DNA from: Patiria pectinifera
Taxonomy: Eukaryota > Echinodermata > Asteroidea > Valvatida > Asterinidae
Assembly (NCBI GenBank): GCA_029964075.1
Contig: CM057149.1
Location: 1,312,465-1,376,464, forward strand
Direction of reading: 5' to 3'
DNA length: 64,000 nt
Below the pieces are notes generated by a model. It worked only from the letters and a program-made list of their open reading frames with translations, did no database searches and was not told the origin of the DNA. The position numbers and the translations under genes were made by a program. Below are positions 45,169 to 57,110 of this stretch, piece after piece (the first letter of the stretch is position 1; the number at the start of each line of letters is the position of its first letter).

Positions 45169-46104
45169 CAGAGTTGCTGACTCGAGTCATGTGACTTGGA
45201 CTCGAGTCGGACTCGAGTCGCTATTTTTTTTTACTTGTGACTTGACTTGTAAATACCAGCTTTGACTTGTGACTTGACTTGGACTTGCAAACAATGACTT
45301 GTGACTTGACTTGGGATGCAAAAAATGACTTGTTACCAACCCAAGTCAGACGCTACTCGAGCGACCCAATACACTTTAATTAAGCTATTATACTTTTAAT
45401 TAGCTTTTTCATTCCAGAAAATAGACCTCAGTGACTGAATCCAGTAAAATGAATAGTTCCCACTAGTTTCAAAGCTTTCAATAAGACTGTCACAACAAAC
45501 TACAGTTTTCAATGACCACTTTTCTCTTGCTTAATGTATTGGTTGAATAAACTTTGAAAGGAAACTTTCATGAAAGGAAAGCAGGCCTTTGTCAATTGCA
45601 TGTAAAATACTGGATAGCCTAACCCAAAATTGAACAATAAAGTGTTAAGTATACTACATGTAATCGAGTAAAGAAATCTTTTTTTCATGGTCATCTCAAC
45701 ATTTATTTCTACAATGCAAAGTAAATTTATTAAAGTGTACAAAGGGCTAATATCCGACAGATATGTGATAAACTACAAGAATACATGTAGTAATGGCAAC
45801 ACATTGAAAAAGGGGAATTAAGGAGGCATGTTATAAAATCACTCGTAAGTTCACGCCAGGTTAATTACTTTAGCTTATTACAGCTGGAAAAAATAATGTG
45901 CAACTTGACGTGTTCTTGGACAAAGATACTTGTGACTTGACTTGTGTTTAGACCAAATGACTTGTGACTTGACTTGTGACTGGACCTAATGACTTGTGAC
46001 TTGACTTGTGACTGGACCTAATGACTTGTGACTTGACTTGGACTTGCAAACAATGACTTGTGACTTGACTTGGACTTGCAAAAAATGCCTTGCTGCCACC
46101 TCTG
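45169..46104. mobile_element. hAT element with 8-bp target duplication, copy 2
   Basis: 936 bp with the same termini and GACTTGTGACTTGACTTG subterminal repeats as 20571-21490. ATCTTCAC on both sides (45161-45168, 46105-46112). The right 420 bp are near-identical to 21070-21490, but the middle (45358-45684) lacks the BED remnant and is unrelated. The two are therefore separate deletion or replacement derivatives of one parent. Confidence 0.9.
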
Positions 46105-46112
46105 ATCTTCAC

Positions 46113-47364
46113 CTAATGAGTGATGTGTGCCCGGCAGAAGGGCATATGCGCGTATGCCCTTATGCAATAGCACGTACGGTAATCACCAAAATGTTCCCTG
46201 CAAAAGGGCATATATGCAGAAAACGACCTCTATATAATTTTAAGGACATTTAAACATTTTTGTCAGAAATTAATACAGGTTGTTCCAAAAATCATGATTG
46301 ATACGTGTGACAAATTCCAAAATCGTAGACTTATAATACGCATGTGAGAATATTGGATTCATAATACGCGCTGGTGAACAATACAACCTTTCAATGCAAT
46401 TTTCTTAAACGTTTCAACGCTATACAATTTTGCTAAACGTTTATCAAATTAAACGTAGATTCACATTTTTGTTTAAAGAGCATGTGAATGGAAAAGGGCA
46501 GTCTTTACAAAATATTGGGGGGGTGTAAATACTAAGGATGTGACGTTTACATGTTTAAAACACAAAAAATTCAAATCTGTCCATGAAAATCAAAAATGTT
46601 CACAAACGTTTAAACGGCACTAAAATTTTGAAATGGACCTTGTATTTTGCGCAAATTGGCCTTCAGTTTTATTTACCAAGAATGTACAATGTTGAAAGTC
46701 TATTTAGCCAGGCATCCTATTAAATTTTATTGGTGCACCACGGTCTTCACTGCGCCGCAGAGAGCCGCACAACGCCCCATAACGGCCTCCCTGGGCTCAC
46801 TGACATGCGGCGTAGTGCAGTGCTGGAGGAAAACAAGCACAACAATAGGTGTCTTGGCTGAACGCAACGCACTTCATACATCACAGCCCACTGTGGCGCG
46901 CCGGTGATGATTTCTCTGAGTTCAAAATTCCTGAGCATGATCTTCAGTTTGTAACAAGATTTGAATGCTACCAGGTATTGCTACCCCCTGACTGACACTC
47001 TACGAACTTTCTCAGACTACAAGGGAACGCATTCTCTTGAGCAACATGCATATGAGCACGAGGTGATCAGAATATGTTTTCACTTCGCCTTCTTTTGGTA
47101 CTTAATGTGTTGATCGATTCTGATCAATTTATTATTTTGTTTAATAAGTGTTCTCATTCACCAAAGAAATTCTCACTGGCTAGTAGCCCAGCATGAATGT
47201 CCTTGCAGTAACTGGGTCTGCTTTCCAGACAAGAATATATTTTTTATAGGACACTTTTCTATTTCCCGGCTGGAATAGGGGCACATTTGATACAGCACTT
47301 GCGTTTAATGCTTAAATGTCAAAACATATTCCGAAATATATTCTACATTAGAGGGGGGGCCTCC
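46113..47364. other. unassigned intronic DNA
   Basis: One notable palindrome AAGGGCATATGCGCGTATGC (46137 onward, closing CCTT) with a half copy at 46203. ORFs around 46647-46938 overlap on both strands without domains. Confidence 0.35.
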
Positions 47365-48680
47365 TACATTTAATAAGTTATTTGGACTTGGAATATCACC
47401 CCCCCCCCCTCCTCTCTCTCCCCCAATCGTTTATCTATGTGCATGTGCATGTACACATAACGGGGGTGAAATTTAATGTTCAATTCAGTTTCCCACATTT
47501 TTTTCGCATGAAGTTTTCCCCCGTCTCTGAAAAAAATAATGCCCAAATAAAATATCAGCTCCAAAAAGCCTTTCCAGAGAATGATTGATAGCGGCATTGT
47601 TCAAATTGATACAATGCATCTCTGAGGTCATTACAAAGTATCGATTTGGGTTCAGCTGTAGGCCACTGAACTTTGGGGATGTGCTGCCAGTAAATTAATC
47701 CCTGGGATAGGGCCATTTAATTGCAAAATTATATGATTAGTCTTAATATGATTTTCTGTTGAAGGGTACCTTGGGACATCCAAAAATGCCGCTTTTAAGT
47801 TGCACAGCTGGTATTTTTGCCTTCCAGCTCCAAAAAACCGATATTGTGGTAGCTTATTTTTTTAGAAACGGCTAAAATCATATTTGGGCCTGTGCTCTCT
47901 TAAAAAATGGTCCCGTCGTGACCTGTTTGCACGTTTTACCATCCTGATAGGATGGGTACACAAGAAAAAATATGGTTGGTCCTAAGTTTATCCGTATTCG
48001 TGTTCCTAGGGCATATATTGCTTTGCGGACACCCCCAAATCCTTTGACTTTGCCCTGTTTGGGGACAGAAATGAAATTGAAACTCACACTTATTTTAAAA
48101 ATACACACTTTTTTATAATTTAAAAACTGCCTCAGACCACAAGCTTTAATTTAAGTGGTAGAGAAGCTTTCTGTCTTGAAAATTGGGCTCGCCATGGCCA
48201 TTTTTGCTTCCCCTACCCCTAAATTACTCAAATTAAAACAACTGTATAGTGGGTGGCATAGCAAACCTATTGTGCATATTATAACAGTGCCAAATGTGGT
48301 ACATAATAACAACAAATGTGTATATTGGAGCATCGCAGATCTGGCCCTAGAGGGCTGTGGGAGCCATCATTTTAAAAATGCTGAGTCATGCTGAGTCAGC
48401 ACTATTTTGTAATGCGTTTTCTCGTTCAATATGGAGGCTAACATATTTTTTTGCCTTTTTTCTACACACTTGGATGCGAGACAGGCATAAACAAGTTGTT
48501 TTTCTTTCAATACCTCATTGAAAAAACTTAATAACGCCTGCCAGCTGATGTCAGGCCTGGCTACACCAGCAAGAATTGTACTGCACTGTAATGTAGAATA
48601 CAGATGTATATGTAGACCTACACAAAGTTAGTTGGGAATTCAAGTTCCGACTCGCCAAAATGATGTTCTGCCAATGTTAA
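47365..48680 (+). repeat. dispersed repeat family X, copy B
   Basis: The left part matches copy A. The right part (47690-48680) is the inverse of 54455-55371 plus 56834-56910: CTGTTGAAGGGTACCTTGGG, GCACAGCTGGTATTTTTGCC, CTCGCCATGGCCATTTTTGC, ATGCTGAGTCAGCA and GATGTCAGGCCTGGCTAC all recur inverted. No protein recognised. Confidence 0.65.
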
Positions 48681-48844
48681 CCTTAGTATCGGTATACAGA
48701 CATGCTTGTAAAATGCAGCGATGGTGATTTATGGGTGTCGAAGGACAAGGTGGTTAAAAGTTGGAGGGGGTGGGGGGGGGGTTGGACTATCAACAATATC
48801 TATGCATATCAAATTCCTAGTACATATTATTATTCATGCTTTAT

Positions 48845-50250
48845 TTATTTTATTTAAAGGACACATGGCAGCCCGAAGGCTGAATTATGGTCATTTTACA
48901 ACAGTTAAAAACATTTAAGTTAAAACAAAATCGACAATGAACAATGATCCTAAAAGCTAAAATCAGACTGGTAAATAAATAGATGCACATAAAAACACTA
49001 GTAAATGTACTTTAAAATATATTAAGGAAGTGTGTGGGGGAGGAGGTATGGGAAGCTGACCAGGGAATGGGTTTGGCTGGGTGCATGTTGAGAGGGATGG
49101 TACTAGGATATTGAAGTGAATAAGACATTTTGGTAAAAATATTAAGACACATACAGTAATATTTGGAATAAAATCAGATACATAATTACTTTAAAATTCT
49201 TGCTAGTGATGGGATTGCTGAATTTCTTTATCTTTCAGTACGACATTTTGGGATTACCAGAGCATGATGACTTCCGCTCGACCGCAAATTTATTTTATCT
49301 GGAGGCAGCATTTCTCAGAATTTTGTTGAAGACATAAGATTTTTGCCAAATTTATACAGAAGGCTTTGGCGCCAGATATCTAGCGTGATGATATTTAACC
49401 TCTCGATAACATCTTCATAATCAACATATTCATGACCCAAAATAATGCTGCAAGCCCGCTTCTGCACGTGTTTTATTTCTTGACTCTGTTTCATGGTTAT
49501 TGAGGTATGCCAGACTTGACTTGCATATTCGAGAATGGGTCTAATATAACATTTAAAAACCGCCAATATGTCAGGCTGAGGAATCTTGGCCTTTTTTGAG
49601 GATGCACAGGGTATATAACCTACGAGCAGCTCTAGAGACTATATCATTGACATGCATGGACCACTTGAGGTCATCTTGTACCGTGATACCCAGCAATTTC
49701 ATATGGGAGACACTGTTTAAATTAACCGATTCCAGTGATAAAGTGGTCTTTGAATTCCTGGTTTTAGAAAATTAATATACATATGCTGACACTTAGAAGG
49801 TTTAGGTAACACGTCATTTTGTTGACACCAAATAGACAGATTATCGAGGTGTGACTGCAGTTTGGATGTTTCCCCATATTTAACTTCTTCACCAAGAGTC
49901 AGATCATCAACATATTTCCAGTCGTCTACAGCAATCAACCGAGGCATCGTTTACCAGAACAAGAAAAAGGATGGGTCCTAATTTTGTACCTTGAGGTACA
50001 CCACAAGAAATGTGTTGGGTTGAGGAAATATGACCATTGAGTTTAGTATTTTGTGTACGCTCGGTGAGAAAGCTGCAGATAATGGGAACAATTGATTTCC
50101 GAACACCAAGGCTTAAAAGCTTATTAATAACTATACTGTGGTTGACACAATCAAAGGCTTTGGTGAAGTCAATTGCACAGAGTTGAGCATAGTATCCTGG
50201 TTTATCAAGTCCCTCTAATAAGAAGTTTAACATGTCAATCAAGTAATGTG
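48845..50250 (-). pseudogene. LINE RT relic, minus strand
   Basis: RT domain in broken frames: CAIDFTKAFDCVNHSIVI (motif A, near 50170), SCGVPQGTKLGPILF (motif B, near 50010), WKYVDDLTLGE (motif C, YVDD, near 49910), then the thumb-type YIRPILEYASQVWH (about 49550). Ends with a (TAAA)n-like tail near 48845. 5' truncated near 50250, before motif A's upstream fingers. It faces the next LINE head to head. Confidence 0.8.
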
Positions 50251-50329
50251 TGGTTGAGCATTTTTATTATGAACCAATCATAAAGTTCTGGTATAGTTCC
50301 TGATTCCATGAAAAAAAAAAAAAAAAATT

Positions 50330-52380
50330 CCCTTTTTCTTTCAAAGAAGGTGATTCTTGTTTTAATAATAATAGACCCATTTCTATCTTAACTTCCTTTT
50401 CAAAAAAATTCTCGTATAATATATATTATTGTCTCAGTTCTTTTTTTTGTTGAAACACAATGTTTTATCTGATTCTCAATATGGGTTTAGGGAGAACCAC
50501 TCAACCACTCATGCTATCTTACAATTGTTAGATACAATTATCGCTGGTCAGGAACAGTCTTCATATACGTTGGGAATCTTTCTGGACCTCTCCAAGGCAT
50601 TCGACACAATCAATCATGACATTCTTTTGGCTAAACTTTCTTTTTATGGAATTAGAGGAATTGCCTTGGAGTGGTTCAGGAATTACCTCACTAACCGTAA
50701 ACAATTTGTTTATTGTAATGACAATTAGTCTTCTACTAAATATCTACTATGTGGAGTTCCACAAGGATCTCTATTAGGACCCTTGCTTTTTTCTATTTAC
50801 ATTAATGACTTTGATAAATCCTCTAGGATCCTGTCATTTATTTTATTCGCAGATGATTCCAACTTATTTTATACTCATAGTAATCTGACCACACTTGTTA
50901 ACACGGTTAATCTAGAGCTCACTTCTGTTTCTAAATGGATCAAAGCCAACAAATTATCTCTCAACATTGATCAGACTTGTTTTATGTTATTTAGTAACAC
51001 AGTTAATTCAATTCCTTCTGACATATTATTCGATAATTCAACAATCAAACAAACCAATTGTATCAAATTTCTTGGTCTATTTATTGATGACAAATTATCT
51101 TGGAATTATCATGTAAATCATATATGTAAATTAATTTCAAGAAATGTAGGTGTTATTAGCAAACTGAAATATTTTTTTCCTTCCCAAATTCTTTATAATA
51201 TCTACAACGCTTTAATGTTGCCGTATATCTCCTATAGTAATCTTGCTTGGGGCAACACAAGTAGTTGTCTTTTAAACAGAATTCTTGTTCTACAGAAAAA
51301 AGCCTTGCGAATTATAGACCGTTTAGACTTCAGGGCTCATTCTGATCCTTTATTCTTTAATCATAATACCCTTAAAGTCACTGACATTTATTTTCTCCAG
51401 CTTGGAATGTTTATGCATCAGCTCGTTGCCCACGATTTACCTAATTCTTTTGAATGAATGTTTAAAGGGAATGTACAACATTTGCAAACATCAAAAACAT
51501 CAAAAAAATAAATGACCAAATTATCACAAAATACTTTACTGGACTGCCAGGGGATGGCAGTCTGAAGCATCTTGTAAAACAATGGCTTCTGGTGTGCTCA
51601 CATTTTCAAGTAAAGTGATATTTTGTATCAATTTCCAACGCTGGTCGGCCGATCAGCGCTGGAAAAACTGACTTTTCTTCAAATATTGCTCTTATTTTGT
51701 TTATATTTAGTTATTCCACATTGTCTCAGCAATTGATTACACATCTTCTAAGGGGTACAACTGATTCTCTGAGCTTACAATTCCCCAACAACTACAAATT
51801 GCTCTGTTTCATTTTAAGTGCAGTCGGGGAACCAGACTACAAGAACACGATTTGTTTTCTTGATTTTCCAGCATCTACGGACCCAAAACGTAAAATAAGT
51901 CAGTATAAAATGTTTTGCTATAACATACTAACCCCCCAAATCCATCCATTTCTAAAAATTGCAGCAAAAGCAAATAATGTACATTCCCTTTAAGACTAAT
52001 ACCGTTATTCATCGTCATCATAACAGACAGTCTAGGGATTTCCATATCCCACACATACGTACTGCTAAAGTTAAAAAGTTCATTCATTATCAGGGCCCCA
52101 AATTCTGAAACTCATTAAATCAAAGTCTTAGAATTGTCAGCAGTAGGCCTTTATTTAAGAAAAAGCTGAAGTCTCTGATTATGGAAAGTTACAATAATGC
52201 TTAATTTTAGTTTTACTTAGTATTTGCTGTGAACATGTTCTTCTTATGATTTCCCATGTAAGTTCTGATTGTACTTGATTTGTTTTGTCTTGTCCTGTTT
52301 GTGTTGGTCCCTTGTCTCTGTATGTGCAACTTAAAGTGTATTTCATTGTGTAGTTAAGTTAAAGGAACAAATGTAATTAA
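50330..52380 (+). pseudogene. CR1/Jockey-like LINE RT relic, plus strand
   Basis: Begins in the RT fingers (NNNRPISIL near 50370, DSQYGFRENHSTTHAI) and continues FLDLSKAFDTINHDIL (motif A), CGVPQGSLLGPLLFSIY (motif B, after an in-frame stop at 50726) and FILFADDSNLFY (motif C, FADD, near 50850). The thumb region follows to LPNSF at 51455. After the MITE at 51466-51989 the tail continues (TNTVIHRHHNRQSRDFHIP, FKKKLKSLIMES) to a stop near 52203. Relative of the 1940-3485 relic. Inactive through stops and 5' loss. Confidence 0.85.
51466..51989. mobile_element. TTAA-flanked MITE, copy 2
   Basis: 524 bp, ends AGGGAATGTACA and TGTACATTCCCT, with TTAA at 51462-51465 and 51990-51993. Removing the element plus one TTAA gives a continuous LINE reading frame across the site, which confirms the boundaries. 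Confidence 0.88.
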
Positions 52381-52484
52381 TATATATTTTTTCTACTCAT
52401 AATGGATTTCTCCACTTGACAAGCCTGGCCATCTAGCCGGTAAGTCCAACGGGTGGCCAGCCTTTGTTGTATTGCGGTTTCTTA

Positions 52485-52863
52485 AGGCCAAAAAAAAAAG
52501 TCTCCGGTTTCTGGTATGCACACGCGTCACCGTAGCCATGCGCGTCGGCAAAATGAAAAAGGTTTTTTTTTCAATGAAAGATGATGTCTCAGAACCGCCA
52601 AACTCACTCGTTTGACTGGAATCCTGCTGCTGCACAATTCTAACGTGTTTTTATATGGGGTTATGATTGAGAATAAGCTTTATGTGGCCTCTCTGGACTC
52701 GCATATATTTGCACTAAGTTTAGTCGGGCACCATTTGCAGTCATCAGCCGACACTTGAAGCAAAAAAAAAAGGTAAAAAAAAAAAAAAGGCCGCGTCGCT
52801 GCACGGTGCACCACTTTTTGGGCAAGCTCCATACCAGAAACTGGAGACTTTTTTTTTTGGCCT
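52485..52863. mobile_element. AGGCCAAAAAA-type MITE
   Basis: Terminal inverted repeat of over 30 bp: AGGCC, A10, GTCTCC(G/A)GTTTCTGGTATG. 379 bp with poly-A/poly-T interior runs. Target duplication not clear. Second copy at 41447-41697. Confidence 0.7.
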
Positions 52864-53017
52864 AAAAGCTTGAGTGTTTGACAGCGGTAAACTGTTGGTG
52901 GTGGTGACTCTGCTGGCAGATAAGTGGGGATATTGACAGTATTAAGGGCGGGGAGTTGATTGCAGATGGTAGTGAAGTGATTATTAATCAGTTCAGCAGT
53001 TGCTGAATTGCGCATTT

Positions 53018-53688
53018 CGTCACCGTCACCACGAAGTGACACTAACCTCGAAAAATCGATATTTTGCGATTTCGATTTTTGTTCCTGATTTGTGATTAAT
53101 TACACATAATCTATCACCTCAAGAAGTTACTAAGCACATAGTTAATTAGTTTTGTCAAAACATTAATTAACATAATTAACATTTGCAACTTAATGGGTCA
53201 AAACCGAAAAATGCGTTTTCACGAAGTGTACTATACCATTCTTTCGCGTGTAAAGTGCCTGCACACTACGCGTCAAAAACAGGTTTTGCGTTTTCACGAA
53301 GTGACACAAATGTCACGTGATATGCGCGCCTCACTTCTGGCGTTTTCACGAAGTAGCAATAACCCATTAGCTAATACACGTGGTTAGTGTCACTTTGTAA
53401 AAACTCGAACACAGCGTAATCTGAATTTTGAGTTTTCACGAAGTGACGTTATGGTTAATTAGTTTGATAACTCGTTAATAGTAATTTATTTCAATGAAAA
53501 TCATACATTTACTTGACATTCAAGATCTCAGCTTTCAGACAATGTAAAAATATATGCATTTTGGGGCTAAAACGATGTTCAGATCACCGTTTCAAAACAT
53601 CGCCAACTTAAATCGCTTGTATCTCAAAAGTCAAAACACACATTTTGCACTTCGCGGGGGTTAAGGTCACTTCGTGGTGCTGGTGACG
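53018..53688. mobile_element. MITE with repeated TTTTCACGAAGTGAC motif
   Basis: Ends CGTCACCGTCACCACGAAGTGAC and its near-inverse (CACTTCGTGGTGCTGGTGACG). Flanking ATTT on both sides (53014-53017, 53689-53692). Inside, GTTTTCACGAAGTGAC-type words occur near 53216, 53290, 53341 and 53432, all sharing CACGAAGT with the TIR. No ORF. Confidence 0.7.
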
Positions 53689-53692
53689 ATTT

Positions 53693-54454
53693 GTGGTCTT
53701 TTATGTGCAAATGGGTGGAAATATGTCATGAGAACACCATTTGGGGAAAACTTACATTGCACATTTAGGTACAATGTACATTTGCTAAAAGGAATAGGCC
53801 TATACGGTACTGGGATAATTTTTTTCAGGGGGGGAACATGAACCCGCCTCCCCCAACAACAATCTGTCCATAGAAAGTTAATTTGTTTATATTTGTATTT
53901 CATTAATTACACGTTTTTAGTGCAGCCCAGGCATGTTGGTCATACGGGTCCAACTTAACGAAGTCTTATAGCTACAGAAACTTTTAGAAATTGCTCCTGC
54001 ACAACAAAATAAGCATATGAAATCAATGAATTAGAGATATGACATTTGGTTGGTTTGGGACAAATGGATGATAAACTGACCTATGGAGGATTAAAGGGGG
54101 AGCATGCTTTTCATATTAAATTTAAACCAAATTAAGTTTAATATTGTTCCCATGACATGTTTTCACTTATTTGCACATTATAGACAACAAATGCAACATA
54201 TTAGGAATTTACATAGATATTGTTCAAATCACCATCACTGCATTTTACAAGCATGTCTGTATACCGATACTTTGAACTTGATGAAAATGATCTAGAAATT
54301 ATTTTTTTTTCACCAAAGCTTGCAACAGAATTGCATTTTAAAAAAATGCTGATTCAGCATTTTATGTTACTAAAATCAGTTGATTTTTATTTGTGGGACA
54401 AGGTTTTTGCCAGACCCACTCCTGCCATGATAGTGGAAGGTCCTAAACATTGCC
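53693..54454. other. unassigned intronic DNA
   Basis: A/T-rich, no gene or repeat recognised. Confidence 0.35.
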
Positions 54455-57110
54455 AGGACGTCATTTTTGGCGAGTCAGAACTTGAATTCTCAACTAAATT
54501 TGTGTAGGTCTGCATATATACAACTGTATTCTACATTACAGTGCAGTACAATTATTGCTGGTGTAGCCAGGCCTGACATCAGCTGGCAGGCTTTATTAAG
54601 TTTTTTCAATGGGGTATTGAAAGAAAAACAAATTGTTTATGCCTGTCTCACTTCCAAGTGTGTAGAAAAAGGCAGAAAAATATGTTAGCCTCCATATTGA
54701 ATATATAACGCATTACAAAATAGTCATGCTGAGTCAGCATTTTTAAAATGATGGCTCCCACAGCCCTCAAGGGCCAGATCTGCGATGCTCCAATATACAC
54801 ATTTGTTGATATGATATCGGTCTATTTCTGAACCACATTTGGCACTGTTATCATAATATGCACAATACCGATAGGTTTGCTATGCCACCCACTATACAGT
54901 TGTTTTGATTGGAGTGATTTAGGGGTAGGGGAAGCAAAAATGGCCATGGCGAGCCCAATTTTCAAGACAGAAAGCTTCTCTACCACTTAAATTAAAGCTT
55001 GTGGTCTGAGGCAGTTTTTAAATTATAGAAAAAGTGTGTATCTTTAAAATAAGTGTGAGTTTCAATTTCATTTCTGTCCCCAAACAGGGCAAAGTCAAAG
55101 GGTTTGGGGGGTGTCCGCAAAGCAATATATGCCCTAGGAACACGAATACGGATAAACTTAGGACCAACCATATTCTTTCTTGTTTACCCATCCTATCAGG
55201 ATGGTAAAACGTGCTTTCTGTCACGACGGGACCATTTTTGAGAGAGCACAGGCCCAAAATATGATTTTAGCCATTTCTCAAAAAATAAGCTACCACAATA
55301 TCAGTTTTTTGGAGTTGGAAGGCAAAAATACCAGCTGTGCAACTTAAGAGCGGCATTTTCGGATGTCCCAAGCAGTGGCGTAGCCAGGAATTTTTCAGTG
55401 GGGGGGCGCTGGGGGGCTGGACCATTTCATGGGGGGGCGTCATGTAGGGGCGTCAATCGCTTCTCAAAAGAGGGGGGGGGGACATACCTTGATCAGAACT
55501 GATGCGAGCGCGAAGCGCGAAGCCCTTACGGCGTGGGGGTTCAGGATGAAATTGGATTCTAGAAATTGGATTCTAGATGTTCTGTGGTGTGATCTGAAGC
55601 AATTTCTTACCACCTTCCTCCATGCTTTAACTAATATTTTCTTAGCAAAAGATGATTATTTGAACTTCGTTTTCGAGGTTGGAGTCACTGGATCAGCAAT
55701 CTGTATTCTGAGCTATAAGGGCCCCGAAAAAAAAAATGGATTCTCGATGCTCTGTGGTGTGATCTGAGGCAATTTCTTACCACTTTTACCAATAATTATC
55801 TTAGCACGAAAAGATACTAATTTAAACATAATTTTCGAGGTTTTCTCAGCTAAAGGCATAAGAACATTTTTTGAACATTGTTTTCGAGGTTGGAGTCCTT
55901 GAATCAGCTACCAGAATTCTGAGCTATAGGCGTGGGGTTCGGGGCCCGCTTAAGGGCCCCGAAAAATTTTGGATTCTAAATGCTCTGTGGTGCTATCTGA
56001 GGCAAATTCTGACCACTTTAACCAATATTTTCTAAGCAAAAGATACACTGTAGTACATAATAGGGCCCTGTAAATGAGACACGAGTTCAAAAATCTGGGG
56101 GGGGGGGGACATTTGATATTGTGTCCCCCACCCTTCAAAAAGTGTGTGGGGGGGGGGGGACCCAGTCCCCCTGTCCCCCCAGGATTGACGCCCATGGCGT
56201 CATGTAGATCAATGATAATTGACAAGGTTTCATGGGGACATTTGATATTGTGTCCCCCACCCTTCAAAAAGTGTGTGGGGGGGGGACCCAGTCCCCCTGT
56301 CCCCCCAGGATTGACGCCCATGGCGTCATGTAGATCAATGATAATTGACAAGGTTTCATGGGGGGGGCTGTCGCCCCCCCCCCCTCGTGGCTACGCCACT
56401 GATTTTAAGGAATTTTAATTGGTCTATTATTATTATTTAGCTTATATGAATGGAGGAAAAAGTTTGTGCGTGGCCGATTCGCGTGATACCGCGGACTGAA
56501 ACTGTGTGACCCACGGACCACCTGTCTATAATACGTGTTCCGTGGTGTGAGCGAGCAGTGCAGTGGGTGTTAATACACATTTTAGATTATCATTATGTGC
56601 TATTTCACGCCGGTTGTCAGCTTACTGGTCCGCGGTCGCCGGTCGAAGGGTCGTTTCTCAGTGGTCATCATGTGGATTATTCGCGACTATTTAGATTTAG
56701 ATCAATGATAACTTTTTTTTAGAAACTCAAAATCTCAGTGGGGGGGGGGGCGACTGGGGGGGCGACAAGGTTTCATGGGGGGGCGGTCGCCCCCCCCCCA
56801 CGCCCCCCCGGTGGCTACGCCACTGGTCCCAAGGTACCCTACAACAGAAAATAATATTAAGATTAATCATAATATTTTTTGATTAAATGGCCCTATCCCA
56901 GGGACTATAAAAGGGAGGGTTCTTTGTGAGTGAACAGTGATGATAATATCTCAGCCAATTAAATAAGCGGGTTCCTGGCAAGTAAATACACCATTGGTTG
57001 CTTTCCATGAATAGGACGTTCCTTTCACCCGAAGCTCAACTGGAGTGATTGCCAATAATGTTGGAATTTGAGCCACAGGTGCATGCCCATTGTCGCATTC
57101 CAACCTGGTT
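54455..57110. repeat. dispersed repeat family X, copy C, split by a hAT-type element
   Basis: 54455-55372 and 56834-56910 together are the inverse of copy B (47690-48680). The interruption is the element 55373-56825 with its duplication GTCCCAAG. Right of 56920 the orientation switches to match copy A directly (GTGATGATAATATCTCAGCC). Confidence 0.65.
55373..56825. mobile_element. composite CAGTGGCGTAGCC-type element
   Basis: 1453 bp, ends CAGTGGCGTAGCCAGGAATT and GTGGCTACGCCACTG, exact 8-bp GTCCCAAG duplication (55365-55372, 56826-56833). Inside are three diverged direct repeats of about 190 bp (GCTCTGTGGTG, TCTGAGGCAATTTCTTACCA; near 55580, 55745, 55980), two copies of a 130-bp G-rich block (56097 and 56235) and a further inner right-end copy (GGCTACGCCACTG at 56388-56400). 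So it is a nested or multimeric form of the 160-bp MITE at 32416. Confidence 0.85.

Noticed and set aside
46647-46938. overlapping ORFs on both strands with GC-rich start
   Set aside because: No domain, no splice support, and equal openness on both strands.
56074-56418. ORFs with PPPPFKKCVGGG text on both strands
   Set aside because: Low-complexity reading of duplicated G/C-run blocks in the composite hAT-type element.
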